A stretch of 36,991 nt of DNA from assembly GCF_003732545.1 (NCBI RefSeq), contig NZ_AYKF01000080.1:1-36991 (forward strand), in the 5' to 3' direction. The position numbers and the translations under genes were made by a program. The stretch's first letter is position 1; each line of letters begins with the position of its first letter. The notes below the pieces were generated by a model that worked only from the letters and a program-made list of their open reading frames with translations, was not told the origin of the DNA and ran no database searches. Below are positions 15,040 to 23,338 of the stretch, piece by piece. Source of the stretch: Salinisphaera orenii subsp. halophila YIM 95161 (GTDB lineage Bacteria; Pseudomonadota; Gammaproteobacteria; Nevskiales; Salinisphaeraceae).

Positions 15040-16707
15040 TTGAGCATCACTCCATCACGCAGCCAGCGTGTTTATATTGGCTCCGCACTGATCGTCCTCC
15101 TGCTCGTCATCGTCGGTGCGTCCATGCCGGACGCCTTCGGCAAGGCGGCGGACACGGCGCTGACCACCGCCTCGCACTATTTCGGTTGGCTCTATCTGAT
15201 CTCCGTATTCGGGTTCGTCGTCTTCCTGATCGGCCTGGCGTTCAGTCGCTACGGCAAGATCCGGCTCGGCGCGCCCTACAGCGAACCCGAGTACACCTTC
15301 TTCTCGTGGGTGAGCATGCTGCTGGCGGCGGGTTTCGGCGTCGGGCTCGTGTTCTACGGCCTGGCCGAGCCGGTGCTGCACTACCTCAAGCCGCCCTACG
15401 ACGACATGCCGGGGCCGACGCCGGAATCCGCGCGCTACGCGATTCAGTACAGTTTCTTCCACTGGGGCATCAGCCAGTGGGCGGGGTTCTCGATCGTTGG
15501 TCTGATCATCGCCTACTTCCAGTTCCGGAAACGCAGGTCCGGGCTGGTCTCGACGGTGATGGAGCCGGTGACCGACAAACTGCCGGCGCCCGCGCGCCAG
15601 CCCACGAGCGACGCCCTGAACATCTTCGCGGTCGTCGCCACGGTGATGGGCGTCGCGACCTCGCTCGGGCTGGGCGTGCTGCAGATCAACGGCGGGCTCA
15701 ATCAGGTGTTCGGCATCCCCGACACCACGCTTTGGAAGTTCATCATCCTGGGCGTGATGTGCGCCTGCTACACGCTCTCGAGCTATTCCGGTCTGGACAA
15801 GGGCATCCAGTGGCTGTCGAACATCAACCTGGCGCTGTGCCTCGGGCTGATGGGGTGGGTGCTGTTCACTGGGCCCACGCTGTTCATCCTCAACACCATC
15901 GTGGTGGGCCTCGGTGACTACATCGCGAACTTCGTCACGATGAGTCTGCGCATGAACCCGTTCCGGGAGACGGGCGAGGACTGGATCACCAGCTGGACCG
16001 TGTTCTACTGGGCCTGGGTGATCGCGTGGTCGCCGTTCGTGGGCACCTTCGTCGCGCGGATCTCGAAGGGCCGCACGATTCGCGAATACGTCATGGGCGT
16101 GCTCATCGTGCCGCCGCTGCTGGCCTGCGGGTTCATCGGCGTGTTCGGTGGTGCGGCGCTTCACATGGAGCTGTTCGGCGATGCCGGCGGCACGCTCACC
16201 GGGGCGGTCGACGAGAACATTACCTCCGCGCTGTTCACCTTCTTCGACATGATGCCGTTCAGCATGGTGCTGTCGGTTCTCGCCATGTGCCTGATCTTCG
16301 TGTTCCTGGTGACCTCGGCCGACTCGGCCTCCTACATCGTCGCCCAGATGACCGACGAGGGCTCGCTGGAGCCGCCGCTCTACAAGCGTCTGTCCTGGGG
16401 GCTGCTGATCTCGGCGATCTGCCTCACCCTAATCATGGCCGGCGGCCTCAAGGGGTTGCAGACAGCCTCGCTGCTGGCGGCGCTGCCGTTTCTGGTCATT
16501 CTCTACTTCATGGTCTTCGTGCTGGCCGGCGAGCTTCGACACGACCGGCGCCGCATGCTGCTCGACCTCTACGAGAAGCATCACGAAATGCCGGTAGGTG
16601 CCGATGCCTTCGAGGCCCGGGACATCCTCAACGATGTCTGGGACGAGATCGACGCTGAAGACGCCGACGACGAGGGCGGTCGCGCACAGGAGCGCCAGCC
16701 GCGCTAG
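15040..16707 (+). CDS. BCCT family transporter with altered aromatic box
   Basis: A 555-residue carrier with about 12 membrane segments, of the betaine/carnitine/choline transporter family. Motifs seen: 'GFGVGLVFYGLAEPVLHY' in TM3; 'FFHWGISQWAGF' in TM4; the BCCT signature 'GLDKGIQWLSNINLAL'; and 'WTVFYWAWVIAWSPFVGTFVARISKGRTIREY' (in pieces) in TM8. The TM4 aromatics Trp142 and Trp147 are present. The third cage residue is Phe150, and the TM8 position equal to BetP Trp374 is Val327 rather than Trp. Substrate is therefore likely something other than, or beyond, glycine betaine. A cytoplasmic acidic C-terminal tail (DVWDEIDAEDADDEGG) follows. The start is TTG 15040 after GGGGAAA; no nearer ATG fits. 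Its divergent neighbour is the amidase, so uptake of an amide or related solute is conceivable. Confidence 0.9.
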   Translation: MSITPSRSQRVYIGSALIVLLLVIVGASMPDAFGKAADTALTTASHYFGWLYLISVFGFVVFLIGLAFSRYGKIRLGAPYSEPEYTFFSWVSMLLAAGFGVGLVFYGLAEPVLHYLKPPYDDMPGPTPESARYAIQYSFFHWGISQWAGFSIVGLIIAYFQFRKRRSGLVSTVMEPVTDKLPAPARQPTSDALNIFAVVATVMGVATSLGLGVLQINGGLNQVFGIPDTTLWKFIILGVMCACYTLSSYSGLDKGIQWLSNINLALCLGLMGWVLFTGPTLFILNTIVVGLGDYIANFVTMSLRMNPFRETGEDWITSWTVFYWAWVIAWSPFVGTFVARISKGRTIREYVMGVLIVPPLLACGFIGVFGGAALHMELFGDAGGTLTGAVDENITSALFTFFDMMPFSMVLSVLAMCLIFVFLVTSADSASYIVAQMTDEGSLEPPLYKRLSWGLLISAICLTLIMAGGLKGLQTASLLAALPFLVILYFMVFVLAGELRHDRRRMLLDLYEKHHEMPVGADAFEARDILNDVWDEIDAEDADDEGGRAQERQPR

Positions 16708-17240
16708 CCGCGGCGACACGCACCGGATACACGGGGCCCTGCCGTTGCGGGGCCGCCGGCTCCTGACGGCGAGGCCTCGTCTCGCGGGCCTGCCGTCGCG
16801 GTTTATCCGGCGCATGCGGAAGCGCCGGCGAGAACTCGGATGCACCGCCGGCCGATGGTCGTCCGCCGGCGTTTTGTGATCGAGCCGTTGTGGCGCCGAT
16901 GCCACCGCCGCTGCGCTGCGCGTCGGCAAGCAAGCCAATGACGCGGGATGCGCTGTGCCCGTGAGAACCACGCCGGAGCGATGGGTGCCGGCGACGTGCT
17001 TTGGCTGTGCGGCGGCACACAGGCGAACTACGAGTGGCTTTCAGAATGGAGCCGAGTATCTCCGGCGCCCGCGGCGACGGGGTGCGACCGGGGCGGATGC
17101 CCGAGCCAAGCGCGTCGGGCATCGGCGCGTCCTCGGACGAGGCGATGTATCGTCGTCGGGCGGTTGCTACATCCGGCGCGCCGCACGTGTATCGGGCGGG
17201 GCCGGCACGCGCGTTGCGCTAGCCCGAGGTGCGGTGTGGA
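16708..17240. other. intergenic region between convergent genes, nothing recognised
   Basis: GC-rich spacer separating the BCCT gene (plus) and the M23 peptidase gene (minus). Several Arg-rich frames are open in both directions without domains or ribosome sites. I see no gene and no terminator with a T-run. Confidence 0.4.
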
Positions 17241-18677
17241 TCAGGCGCTGTCGTCGCTGCTGATCCTGCAGAACAGGTCGCCGAGGCTGTGTTTCTTCAG
17301 CGCATCCGCCGGGGCGAGCGCGAGGGCGGCGTTCACGCCACTGGCCTTGGTGCAGTCGGCATGGGTCTTCGCGCCGGCGTTGGCGGCGAACAGTGTAGGC
17401 GGCATGCCGGGCACAGCGTCCAGTTGAGTCGCGAGCGGTCGGATGCGCCGGTCGAAGGCCGCCAGCCGCGTCTTGGAGAGCGGTTTGCCTTCCGGCAGTG
17501 GCATGGTCAGCGGATCGTGCGGGACATCATCCTTGCGGATCTCGAAGTGAAGATGAGGGCCCGTGGCCTCGCCGGTCGCGCCGACATAGCCGATGATGTC
17601 GCCTTCGTCGACCTGTTCACCGTCGTGCAGCTTGCTTGCAAAGCGTGCCATGTGGCCGTAGCGCGTTGAAAAACCGTCGAAGTGGTCGATCTGCACCAAG
17701 CGGCCGTAGCCGCGCTTGCGGCCGACGAAGGTGATCGTGCCTTCGCCGGCGGCGTGGATCGGGGTGCCGCGGTCGGCGGCCATGTCGACACCATTGTGCG
17801 GACGCCGCACGTGCAGGATGGGGTGCAGTCGATTCGGATCGAACGGCGAGCTGATGCGCTCGTAGGCGACAGGATGTCGCGAGATCGAGGGTTGGAACGG
17901 CTGTCCGTCGGCATCGTAGTAGGCCGCGTCGCCTTCGGCGTCGATCGCGCGAAAGGCCTGGATTTCTTCGCCGTCGGTGACGATGCTCGCAGCGATCACG
18001 TCTCCGGTCGCCACCCGCTCGTTGTCGGCATATTCGGCTTCGTAGATGACGCTGAAGCGGTCGCCCTCGTGCATGTGTCGCGACAGATCCGCGCGGTAGT
18101 GGTAAATGTGGTCCAGCTGAGTGGCCACCGCGGCCGGCACATCGGCCTGCGCGAGAGACTGGGCGAGCGACCCCTCGACGCGACCGGTCGCCGTTATTCG
18201 GCGCGTCTCGCTGTGAAGCTGCAGGATCTCGGCCTGAAGGGCATCCCCGGCCCGGGTCACGGCCAGGGTGTCCACTTCGTCGAGATCATAGCGCAGGGCC
18301 GACAGGCGACCGTCGGGGGTTTTTCGGATCTGGATTCGATCGCCGGGCTGCAGATGCTCCAGGGGGGCGGTGCGTTCGCCGATGTCCAGTACGGCGATCC
18401 ATTCCTTGGGCGATAGCCCGGCGCGATCGAACAGCGCTGCGAGTGAGTCGCCGCGCTCAACGTTCATCTGCTTCCAGGGTGTGATCTGCGGCGAGATCGC
18501 CTCGCGCACCGTCTGCGGGTCGACCGGGGGCATGCCATCGGGAGTGGGATTGTTGTAGGCGGCCTGCATGGTGCCGGCGGTTGGCTCGGCTGCGAGCGCC
18601 GAGCCGGCCGACCCCGCGCATAAAACAATTCCGATCGCGCCGGCTGCACCGGCACGCATACCCCTGCTGCAACGCAT
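17241..18677 (-). CDS. M23 family peptidoglycan endopeptidase (MepM-like)
   Basis: A 478-residue exported zinc peptidase. The N-terminus has a basic start and a hydrophobic signal segment ending near SALAAEP (about residue 30). A LysM/OapA-like domain follows (about 68-120: 'MNVERGDSLAALFDRAGLSPKEWIAVLD ... LQPGDRIQI'), then a second regulatory region and the M23 domain at about 285-385. The zinc ligands are the H and D of HNGVDMA and the HxH of GPHLHFEIR. Such enzymes cut D,D cross-links in peptidoglycan during growth (MepM/YebA). The domain order and the 'RISSPFDPNRLHPILHVRRPHNGVD' context agree with MepM. The C-terminal 80 residues after the catalytic domain are an extension with no recognised motif and two cysteines. 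The Met at 18677 is followed by a second possible start at Met7. Confidence 0.88.
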   Translation of the reverse strand: MRCSRGMRAGAAGAIGIVLCAGSAGSALAAEPTAGTMQAAYNNPTPDGMPPVDPQTVREAISPQITPWKQMNVERGDSLAALFDRAGLSPKEWIAVLDIGERTAPLEHLQPGDRIQIRKTPDGRLSALRYDLDEVDTLAVTRAGDALQAEILQLHSETRRITATGRVEGSLAQSLAQADVPAAVATQLDHIYHYRADLSRHMHEGDRFSVIYEAEYADNERVATGDVIAASIVTDGEEIQAFRAIDAEGDAAYYDADGQPFQPSISRHPVAYERISSPFDPNRLHPILHVRRPHNGVDMAADRGTPIHAAGEGTITFVGRKRGYGRLVQIDHFDGFSTRYGHMARFASKLHDGEQVDEGDIIGYVGATGEATGPHLHFEIRKDDVPHDPLTMPLPEGKPLSKTRLAAFDRRIRPLATQLDAVPGMPPTLFAANAGAKTHADCTKASGVNAALALAPADALKKHSLGDLFCRISSDDSA

Positions 18678-19255
18678 CCAATAGCCTCGATTTCTAGCGT
18701 CATCGCATCGGGCACTGGCCCGACGGCGTGCTTAGACCCGGCTTGGCCGCGAAAGTTTCCTGCGGCCCCGATTCAGCGACGCGCGCCGAATGCCCTCCGG
18801 CGAATGCGATTGTGGCGGTGCCGTGACGGCCCGGGTCGGACGCGCTCGATTATGCCTGAAAGTTCGAGCCACAAGATCAAAAGATAAGTTTTCACTGCCC
18901 CGCGCGCCCTTAAAGCGGGACGTAGATATGACGTGCCGGCCGATGCGATGCCGCATCCGACTGGCCTTTTCGCTGCCTTCGGGCGGGCTTGCGCCTGCCG
19001 TCGGCTCGGTGGGCAGGTCGAAATCGCCCCTTAGAACCAGCGTCCGATCGAAGGCTGAACGGGCGCCTCCGATCTCCGGGCGATCGGAGGCGCGGCCATG
19101 TACGCATGAAGTCACCCAAGCTACTGTACAGCCTTGTGGCAAGGATTTGGACGGCGGCCTCGGGGCGGTCGTTTGTGCGCTCGAAACTTTCTCGAGCGTG
19201 CGTCGACGAACAGGCCCGTGCACCGCCCCCGGGCTCGACTGACTCGGAATTGTGC
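18678..19255. other. divergent intergenic region with a 12-bp inverted repeat
   Basis: Lies between the M23 gene (minus) and the Sel1/SH3b gene (plus). GCGCCTCCGATC (19063-19074) and GATCGGAGGCGC (19082-19093) form a perfect stem with a 7-base loop. The A+T-richer stretch around 18858-18900 ('AAGATCAAAAGATAAGTTTT') is a probable promoter zone. Open frames on both strands show no domain. Confidence 0.4.
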
Positions 19256-20302
19256 ATGACAACAACCGTAACGATTCGCGGCTTCCTCCTGGCACTCGCG
19301 CTGACGGGCGCGGCGTCCGCGCTGGCTCAGGAGGCGCCCACGGACGACGAAGCGCAGCAGATCCGCGAACGCACGGCGCCGCTGGCGGCGCAGGGCAATG
19401 CCAGCGCCCAGTACAACATGGGCGTGCTCTACGACGGGGGCTACGGAGTCGAGCGGAACTACGAAACCGCGATGGAGTGGTATCGCCGCGCGGCCGAGCA
19501 GGAATACGCCAAGGCCGAGCACAACCTCGGCATCATGTATCAAGAAGGCCACGGTACCGAGGCCGACCCTGATCGTGCCGCGGAGTGGTTCCGGCGTGCC
19601 GCCGAACACGGCGAGCCCGCGGCCCAGAACAATCTGGCGGTAATGTATGTCCGCGGACAGGGCGTACCGCGGGATCTCGGCCAGGCGGCCAAATGGGCCG
19701 CCCGCGCGGCCGAGGCCGGTAACGAATCGGCGCGAGCCAATCTGCCGCACATCGCCGATGCCCTGCCGGCTTCGCGCATCGAGGGCGACAACGTCAACAT
19801 CCGCAGCGAGCCGAGCCGCCAGGCGCGGGTGCTGCGTCAGGCCGATGGCAGCGACGAGGTCGTGCTGCTGGCCCGGGACGGGGATTGGACCCAGGTGCTG
19901 TTCCGAAACGATAACGCTGTCGGCTGGGTCGCCAACTTTCTGCTGGCCGAGGTGGCCGCTCCCGGTGGCGACGCCGCGCAATCGACATCCGAGGTGAGCT
20001 CGGACGCGTCACAGACGCCGCGGGAGGATCGGGCCACATCGGCGCCCGCCTCGGATCGCGAGACATCGGAGCCGGCGGACGACGCCGCGCCGGAGGCTGA
20101 CGAAAAGCGCGCGGGCCCGCAGATGCACATCGGTCAGGACGTGGTCAACGTGCGCCGAGGCCCGAGCACCGGCGCCGATATCGCCTTCAAGGCCGAGCGC
20201 GACGAGAACGTCACCGTGCTGGCCGAGGAGGCGGACTGGCGCCGCGTGCGCTTCGAGGATGGCCGTACGGGCTGGGTCGCCGGTTTCCTGCTTGCCGACT
20301 AG
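19256..20302 (+). CDS. exported Sel1-repeat protein with two SH3b domains
   Basis: A 348-residue protein with a signal peptide cleaved after ASALA (residue 24). Residues about 48-155 hold three Sel1-like repeats ('AQYNMGVLYDGGYGVERNYETAMEWYRRAA', 'AEHNLGIMYQEGHGTEADPDRAAEWFRRAA', and a third with 'AQNNLAVMYVRGQGVPRDLGQAAKWAARAA', each quoted here in part). Two bacterial SH3 domains follow, at about 173-232 ('GDNVNIRSEPS ... GWVANFLL') and about 285-348 ('QDVVNVRRGPS ... GWVAGFLL'), separated by an acidic/Ser-rich linker. Sel1 repeats mediate protein contacts; SH3b domains bind peptidoglycan. A periplasmic scaffolding or cell-wall role is likely. The ATG at 19256 starts the signal peptide; the open frame upstream to 18989 is not supported by domains. 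It is divergent from the M23 peptidase gene, consistent with a shared wall function. Confidence 0.85.
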   Translation: MTTTVTIRGFLLALALTGAASALAQEAPTDDEAQQIRERTAPLAAQGNASAQYNMGVLYDGGYGVERNYETAMEWYRRAAEQEYAKAEHNLGIMYQEGHGTEADPDRAAEWFRRAAEHGEPAAQNNLAVMYVRGQGVPRDLGQAAKWAARAAEAGNESARANLPHIADALPASRIEGDNVNIRSEPSRQARVLRQADGSDEVVLLARDGDWTQVLFRNDNAVGWVANFLLAEVAAPGGDAAQSTSEVSSDASQTPREDRATSAPASDRETSEPADDAAPEADEKRAGPQMHIGQDVVNVRRGPSTGADIAFKAERDENVTVLAEEADWRRVRFEDGRTGWVAGFLLAD

Positions 20303-20308
20303 ACCCCT

Positions 20309-20340
20309 GCCGGTTGGGCCGCCGCCGCGGCCCAACCGGC
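20309..20340. terminator. stem-loop between convergent genes
   Basis: Perfect 14-bp stem GCCGGTTGGGCCGC / GCGGCCCAACCGGC with loop CGCC. It sits 7 bases after the Sel1/SH3b stop and 10 bases before the stop of the convergent SDR gene, so it can serve both strands. It lacks a T-run. Confidence 0.6.
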
Positions 20341-20350
20341 CCGTGCTGTC

Positions 20351-21040
20351 TCAGTCGTCGACTGCAGGAGTCGGCCGAACGAGAATCTCGTTGACGTCCA
20401 CACTCGCCGGTCGCGACAGCGCGAACGCCACGGCTTCGGCGACGTCGGTGTCGGCCAGCGCGTGCTCGGGGCGTTCGTCGAAGAAGGGCGTGTCGACCAT
20501 GCCCGGCTCGATGAGCGTGACACGCACGCCCGAGCCGCGGAATTCCTCGCGAACGCCGTAGCCGATCGCCGAGACGGCCCACTTGGTGGCGCTGTACATC
20601 GACCCGGGAATGGTGGCCCGCCCGGCGGCCGAACCGGTGATGAGCAGATGACCGCGGCTGGCCTTCAGCGCCTCGGCGGTGATCTGGATGGTCAGGCCGA
20701 CGCCGTAGACGTTGGTCAGGATCATGTCCTTCCAGACGTCGCTGTCGGCGCCGCTGAAGCCGCCGGGACGGCCGCCGATGCCGGCGTTGGCGAATACCGC
20801 GTCCATGCGTCCGAAACGATCGAGCGCCGCGTCGACCATGGCCTGCTGTGACGCCTTGTCGGTCACGTCGCAGGCCACCGCCAGGGCGGTGTCATCGCCC
20901 AGTTCGTCGACCAGCGTCTGCAGCCGATCGGTCGAGCGGGCGGCCAGCACCAGTCGATAGCCGTCGGCCGCGGCCTGGCGCGCGGTCGCCGCACCGATGC
21001 CGCTGGAGGCGCCGGTGATCAGCAGTACGGGCTGGGTCAT
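20351..21040 (-). CDS. short-chain dehydrogenase/reductase (SDR)
   Basis: A 229-residue classical SDR. It has the Rossmann cofactor motif TGASSGIG (about residues 9-16), 'LAARSTDRL' after strand two (an Arg-containing turn that favours NADP), 'CDVTDK', the NAG motif in 'VFANAGIGG', and the catalytic set Asn, Ser (TGSAAGR), YSATK (Tyr/Lys). 'IEPGMVDTPF' follows. It oxidises or reduces a hydroxyl/keto group; the substrate is unknown. It resembles YdfG/serine-dehydrogenase-like SDRs in the 'RPASVDVNEILVRPT' C-terminal stretch. It precedes slyD's downstream side on the same strand with a 42-base gap, so the two may be co-transcribed (slyD first). Confidence 0.88.
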   Translation of the reverse strand: MTQPVLLITGASSGIGAATARQAAADGYRLVLAARSTDRLQTLVDELGDDTALAVACDVTDKASQQAMVDAALDRFGRMDAVFANAGIGGRPGGFSGADSDVWKDMILTNVYGVGLTIQITAEALKASRGHLLITGSAAGRATIPGSMYSATKWAVSAIGYGVREEFRGSGVRVTLIEPGMVDTPFFDERPEHALADTDVAEAVAFALSRPASVDVNEILVRPTPAVDD

Positions 21041-21082
21041 GTCGTCCCTCCGTTCACGTGACGCCGGCGCGGCCGGCGGCGA

Positions 21083-21577
21083 TCAACCGTGCTCTTCGTC
21101 GCCTTCACCGTCGCCGTCGTGCACGTGGCCGTGCTCGACCTCGGTGGCCGTGGCCTCGCGGATCTCGGCGACGTTGACCGTGAAGTCGAGCGTCTGCCCC
21201 GCGAGCACGTGGTTGCCGTCAACGGTGACTTCGTCGCCGTCGACCGACTTGACCGTGACGATCATCGGGCCGGCGTTGGATTCGGCGCGAAAGCTCATGC
21301 CGGGCGCCAGTTCATCCACGCCCTGGAAGGCATCGCGGCTGACCTGCTGCACGAGATCATCGCGATAATGGCCGTAGGCGTTGTCCGGTTCGATGACCGC
21401 CTTGACTTCCTCGCCCTCGGAGGCGCCCTCGATGGCCTCTTCGAGACCCGGCACGATGTTGCCGTGGCCGTGCAGATACGACAGCGGCTGGCCTTCCGCC
21501 GACTGATCGATGACTTCGCCTTCGGTGTCGCGCAGTACATAGTGAATGCTGACGACGTTGTCCTGCTTGGCTTGCAT
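21083..21577 (-). CDS. slyD: FKBP-type peptidyl-prolyl isomerase SlyD
   Basis: A 164-residue FKBP-type isomerase/chaperone of the SlyD family. The FKBP half has 'NVVSIHYVLRDTEGEVIDQS', 'LSYLHGHGNIVPGLEEAIEG' and 'GEEVKAVIEPDNAYG'. The inserted-flap chaperone domain follows ('LVQQVSRDAFQG' to 'MIVTVKSVDGDEVTVDGNHVLAG', about 80-125). The FKBP strand returns as 'LDFTVNVAEIREATATEVEHGHVHDG'. The C-terminal tail is short but His/Asp/Glu-rich (HGHVHDGDGEGDEEHG), the position where SlyD binds nickel. The family speeds proline isomerisation, acts as a chaperone and helps nickel delivery to hydrogenases. The start is Met 21577, with GAGAG just upstream; the longer open frame to 21643 lacks this. Confidence 0.88.
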   Translation of the reverse strand: MQAKQDNVVSIHYVLRDTEGEVIDQSAEGQPLSYLHGHGNIVPGLEEAIEGASEGEEVKAVIEPDNAYGHYRDDLVQQVSRDAFQGVDELAPGMSFRAESNAGPMIVTVKSVDGDEVTVDGNHVLAGQTLDFTVNVAEIREATATEVEHGHVHDGDGEGDEEHG

Positions 21578-22063
21578 GCTGTTCTCTCGTTCGCTTTGTC
21601 GTGCGTGAATGACGAGACCTTGCGACGATCGCTCAAAAAACAATCCCGTGATCGCAAATTTCTGCGGCCGGGCGTCGGTGCGCGGGCTGATGTCGCACCC
21701 TCGTGCCGATCGGCGATCGCCGATGGCCTATGGCGCGCGGGTGCCGGGAGCGGCGGGCGCGATGACGCCTGGGCCGATCCTGGATATCGATATCCGGCGT
21801 CTTCGTCTGCCGCCCGACCCGGCTACGATGACCGCGCGAGCGTCGGCCTCGCAAAGCATCGATACGCCGGTGGTCGGCGATCGATCGAATCGGGCCTGCC
21901 GAAAACGGCTTGATGCGACCGGCCGGCCCTCCATCGGCGCGGCACGGGGGCCGCGTGGCGATTCCTAGACGGCCGGGCCGTCGCTTCGGCCGGCCCGCGC
22001 CCGGTATCCCGCCGGGGCCGTGCAAGGGCCCGGCCCCGGGGGATCGAGACGCCGGGACCGCGC
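21578..22063. other. intergenic region, no gene recognised
   Basis: This gap is between slyD and osmC, both on the minus strand. The slyD promoter should lie near 21600-21670, the only A+T-richer part. The rest contains many CGATCG/GCGATCGC-type words and Arg-rich open frames, but nothing with a domain. I see no RNA gene or terminator with a T-run for osmC. Confidence 0.4.
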
Positions 22064-22489
22064 TCAGCTGTCCAGCGCGGCGTCGAGCACGATCTCCGCG
22101 CCGGTGTAGAGTCGCGACACCGGACAGGCCTTCTTCGCTTCTTCGGCCGTTTTCTTGAACTCGGCCTCGTCCATGCCCGGCACCCGGCCGCGGGTGATCA
22201 GCTCGATCTTCTCGATCGTGGGGGTGCCGTCGATCGAGAAATGCACCTTGGCCTCGGTCTGGATGGAATCCGGTGCGTGACCGGCTTCGGCGAGCATGGC
22301 CGAGAACTGCATGGAGAAGCAGCCGGCATGGGCTGCGCCCACCAGTTCCTCGGGGTTGGTGCCGTTGCCGTCCTCGAAGCGGGTCTTGAACGAGAACTGG
22401 CCCTCGTAGGCCCCGCTCTGGAGCTTCATGTCGCCCTTGCCGGACTTCAGATCGCCCTGCCATTGGGCATTCGCCTTGCGTACGGGCAT
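22064..22489 (-). CDS. osmC: OsmC-type peroxiredoxin
   Basis: A 141-residue protein with the classical OsmC layout. It begins [19 protein letters not shown] and has '[29 protein letters not shown]' (quoted in pieces: residues about 42-70) containing the peroxidatic cysteine, and the resolving cysteine in [10 protein letters not shown] near 121. These are the OsmC redox pair for reducing organic hydroperoxides in the cytoplasm. Expression of osmC is typically raised by osmotic and stationary-phase signals. The start at 22489 has an excellent AGGAGG with about 6-base spacing. The upstream region contains an imperfect inverted repeat (22536-22561) that might be an operator, possibly for OhrR. 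Confidence 0.92.
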   Translation of the reverse strand: MPVRKANAQWQGDLKSGKGDMKLQSGAYEGQFSFKTRFEDGNGTNPEELVGAAHAGCFSMQFSAMLAEAGHAPDSIQTEAKVHFSIDGTPTIEKIELITRGRVPGMDEAEFKKTAEEAKKACPVSRLYTGAEIVLDAALDS

Positions 22490-22859
22490 GACTACCCTCC
22501 TTGCGTTGAATGGATGTATCGGCCTCGTGATCGTCGCACATTCGCTACACGAATTGTGTGCAACCGAAATGCCGGGGCCGGCGCGTCGCGAGGGCTGTCG
22601 CGCCCGCAGGGCGCGACACGGAAGCCACCAGTCGATATGCCGCGGCTGTGCGCCAAGAGATCGTGTGTGTCGGCCGATGCCGCATCCCGGCTTCGGGGAT
22701 CGGCTGGCTCGGTGATCCGTGATCGTCACGCGCGCATTTGAAGGCTGTGCGCGTACCCGGAGTGCTTTTGCGGTGCATCGATCGTGCGGACTATGCCGAG
22801 TTCTTACGGCGTGATCGATGTGGCCAGCTTCGTGCCACGGATGTTGCGGGCATGAAAAA
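22490..22859. promoter_or_regulatory. osmC upstream region with candidate operator and stem-loop
   Basis: CACATTCG (22537-22544) faces CGAATTGTG (22550-22558) with one extra base; the smaller ACAC-GAATT-GTGT (22547-22559) is symmetric. This lies about 50-70 bases before the osmC start, where an operator is expected. Farther up, TGTCGCGCCC / GGGCGCGACA (22596-22618, loop GCA) is a perfect 10-bp stem without a T-run. No gene was recognised here. Confidence 0.4.
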
Positions 22860-22897
22860 GGCCCGTCGCGCGGCACGCGACGGGCCTCTCGTTTTTT
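22860..22897. terminator. bidirectional intrinsic terminator
   Basis: Perfect 11-bp stem GGCCCGTCGCG / CGCGACGGGCC with loop CGGCA. On the minus strand it is followed by TTTTT (complement of the A-run at 22855-22859), and on the plus strand by TCTCGTTTTTT. It ends the acidic lipoprotein transcript (minus). A small second stem CCGGC/GCCGG lies at 22898-22911. Confidence 0.85.
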
Positions 22898-22933
22898 CCG
22901 GCTTACGCCGGAGACGAGGTTAGAGAACGCGTC

Positions 22934-23191
22934 TTAGCTGTTCTCGTCCGTTTCCTCTTCCATCTCGTCGCCGGTCTCTTCCATGGAATCCTGCATGTTA
23001 TCGCCGGCGTTCTCCATGCCTTCCTCGGTATCCTCGGCCGCATTTTCCATGCTGTCGCCGGCATTGTCCGCGGCTTCGTCGATGTTCTCGCCGGCTTCCT
23101 CGGCGGGGCCGTCGTTATTGCAGGCCGCCAGGGTCAGGGTGCCCAGGCCCAGCATCATGGCCAGCAGCAGCGTCGTCAGTTTCTTGTGCAT
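22934..23191 (-). CDS. small, extremely acidic lipoprotein with 11-residue repeats
   Basis: An 85-residue predicted lipoprotein. The signal peptide ends in the lipobox LAAC, with Cys24 as the lipid site. The mature part has about 25 Asp/Glu among 62 residues and no Lys, Arg or His. From residue 33 it follows an 11-residue period: AGENIDEAADN, AGDSMENAAED, TEEGMENAGDN, MQDSMEETGDE, then a partial unit. Ile/Met recur every 11 residues (37, 48, 59, 70), as in LEA-like or apolipoprotein-like amphipathic helices. No named family is recognised. A helix-forming, water- or ion-structuring envelope protein of a halotolerant cell is a reasonable inference. Met 23191 has AAAGGAGA upstream; a perfect terminator follows. 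It is a single-gene unit. Confidence 0.75.
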   Translation of the reverse strand: MHKKLTTLLLAMMLGLGTLTLAACNNDGPAEEAGENIDEAADNAGDSMENAAEDTEEGMENAGDNMQDSMEETGDEMEEETDENS

Positions 23192-23338
23192 AACGGTTCT
23201 CCTTTTGAATCGATGGTGAATCGGCCCGTGAGTGAATACGCCATGCAGCGCCCCCAATGGCGGACCTAGACGAAAGTATAGGATAGAAAATGCTTTCCCG
23301 AAGATGAATGGGGGTTTTCCCTCATTGATTGTGCGCAA

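Noticed and set aside
19124-19135. CTGTACAG as a LexA box
   Set aside because: Too short; the E. coli-type site needs CTGT-N8-ACAG.
22596-22618. Perfect 10-bp stem as a terminator
   Set aside because: No T-run on either side and no gene ends there.
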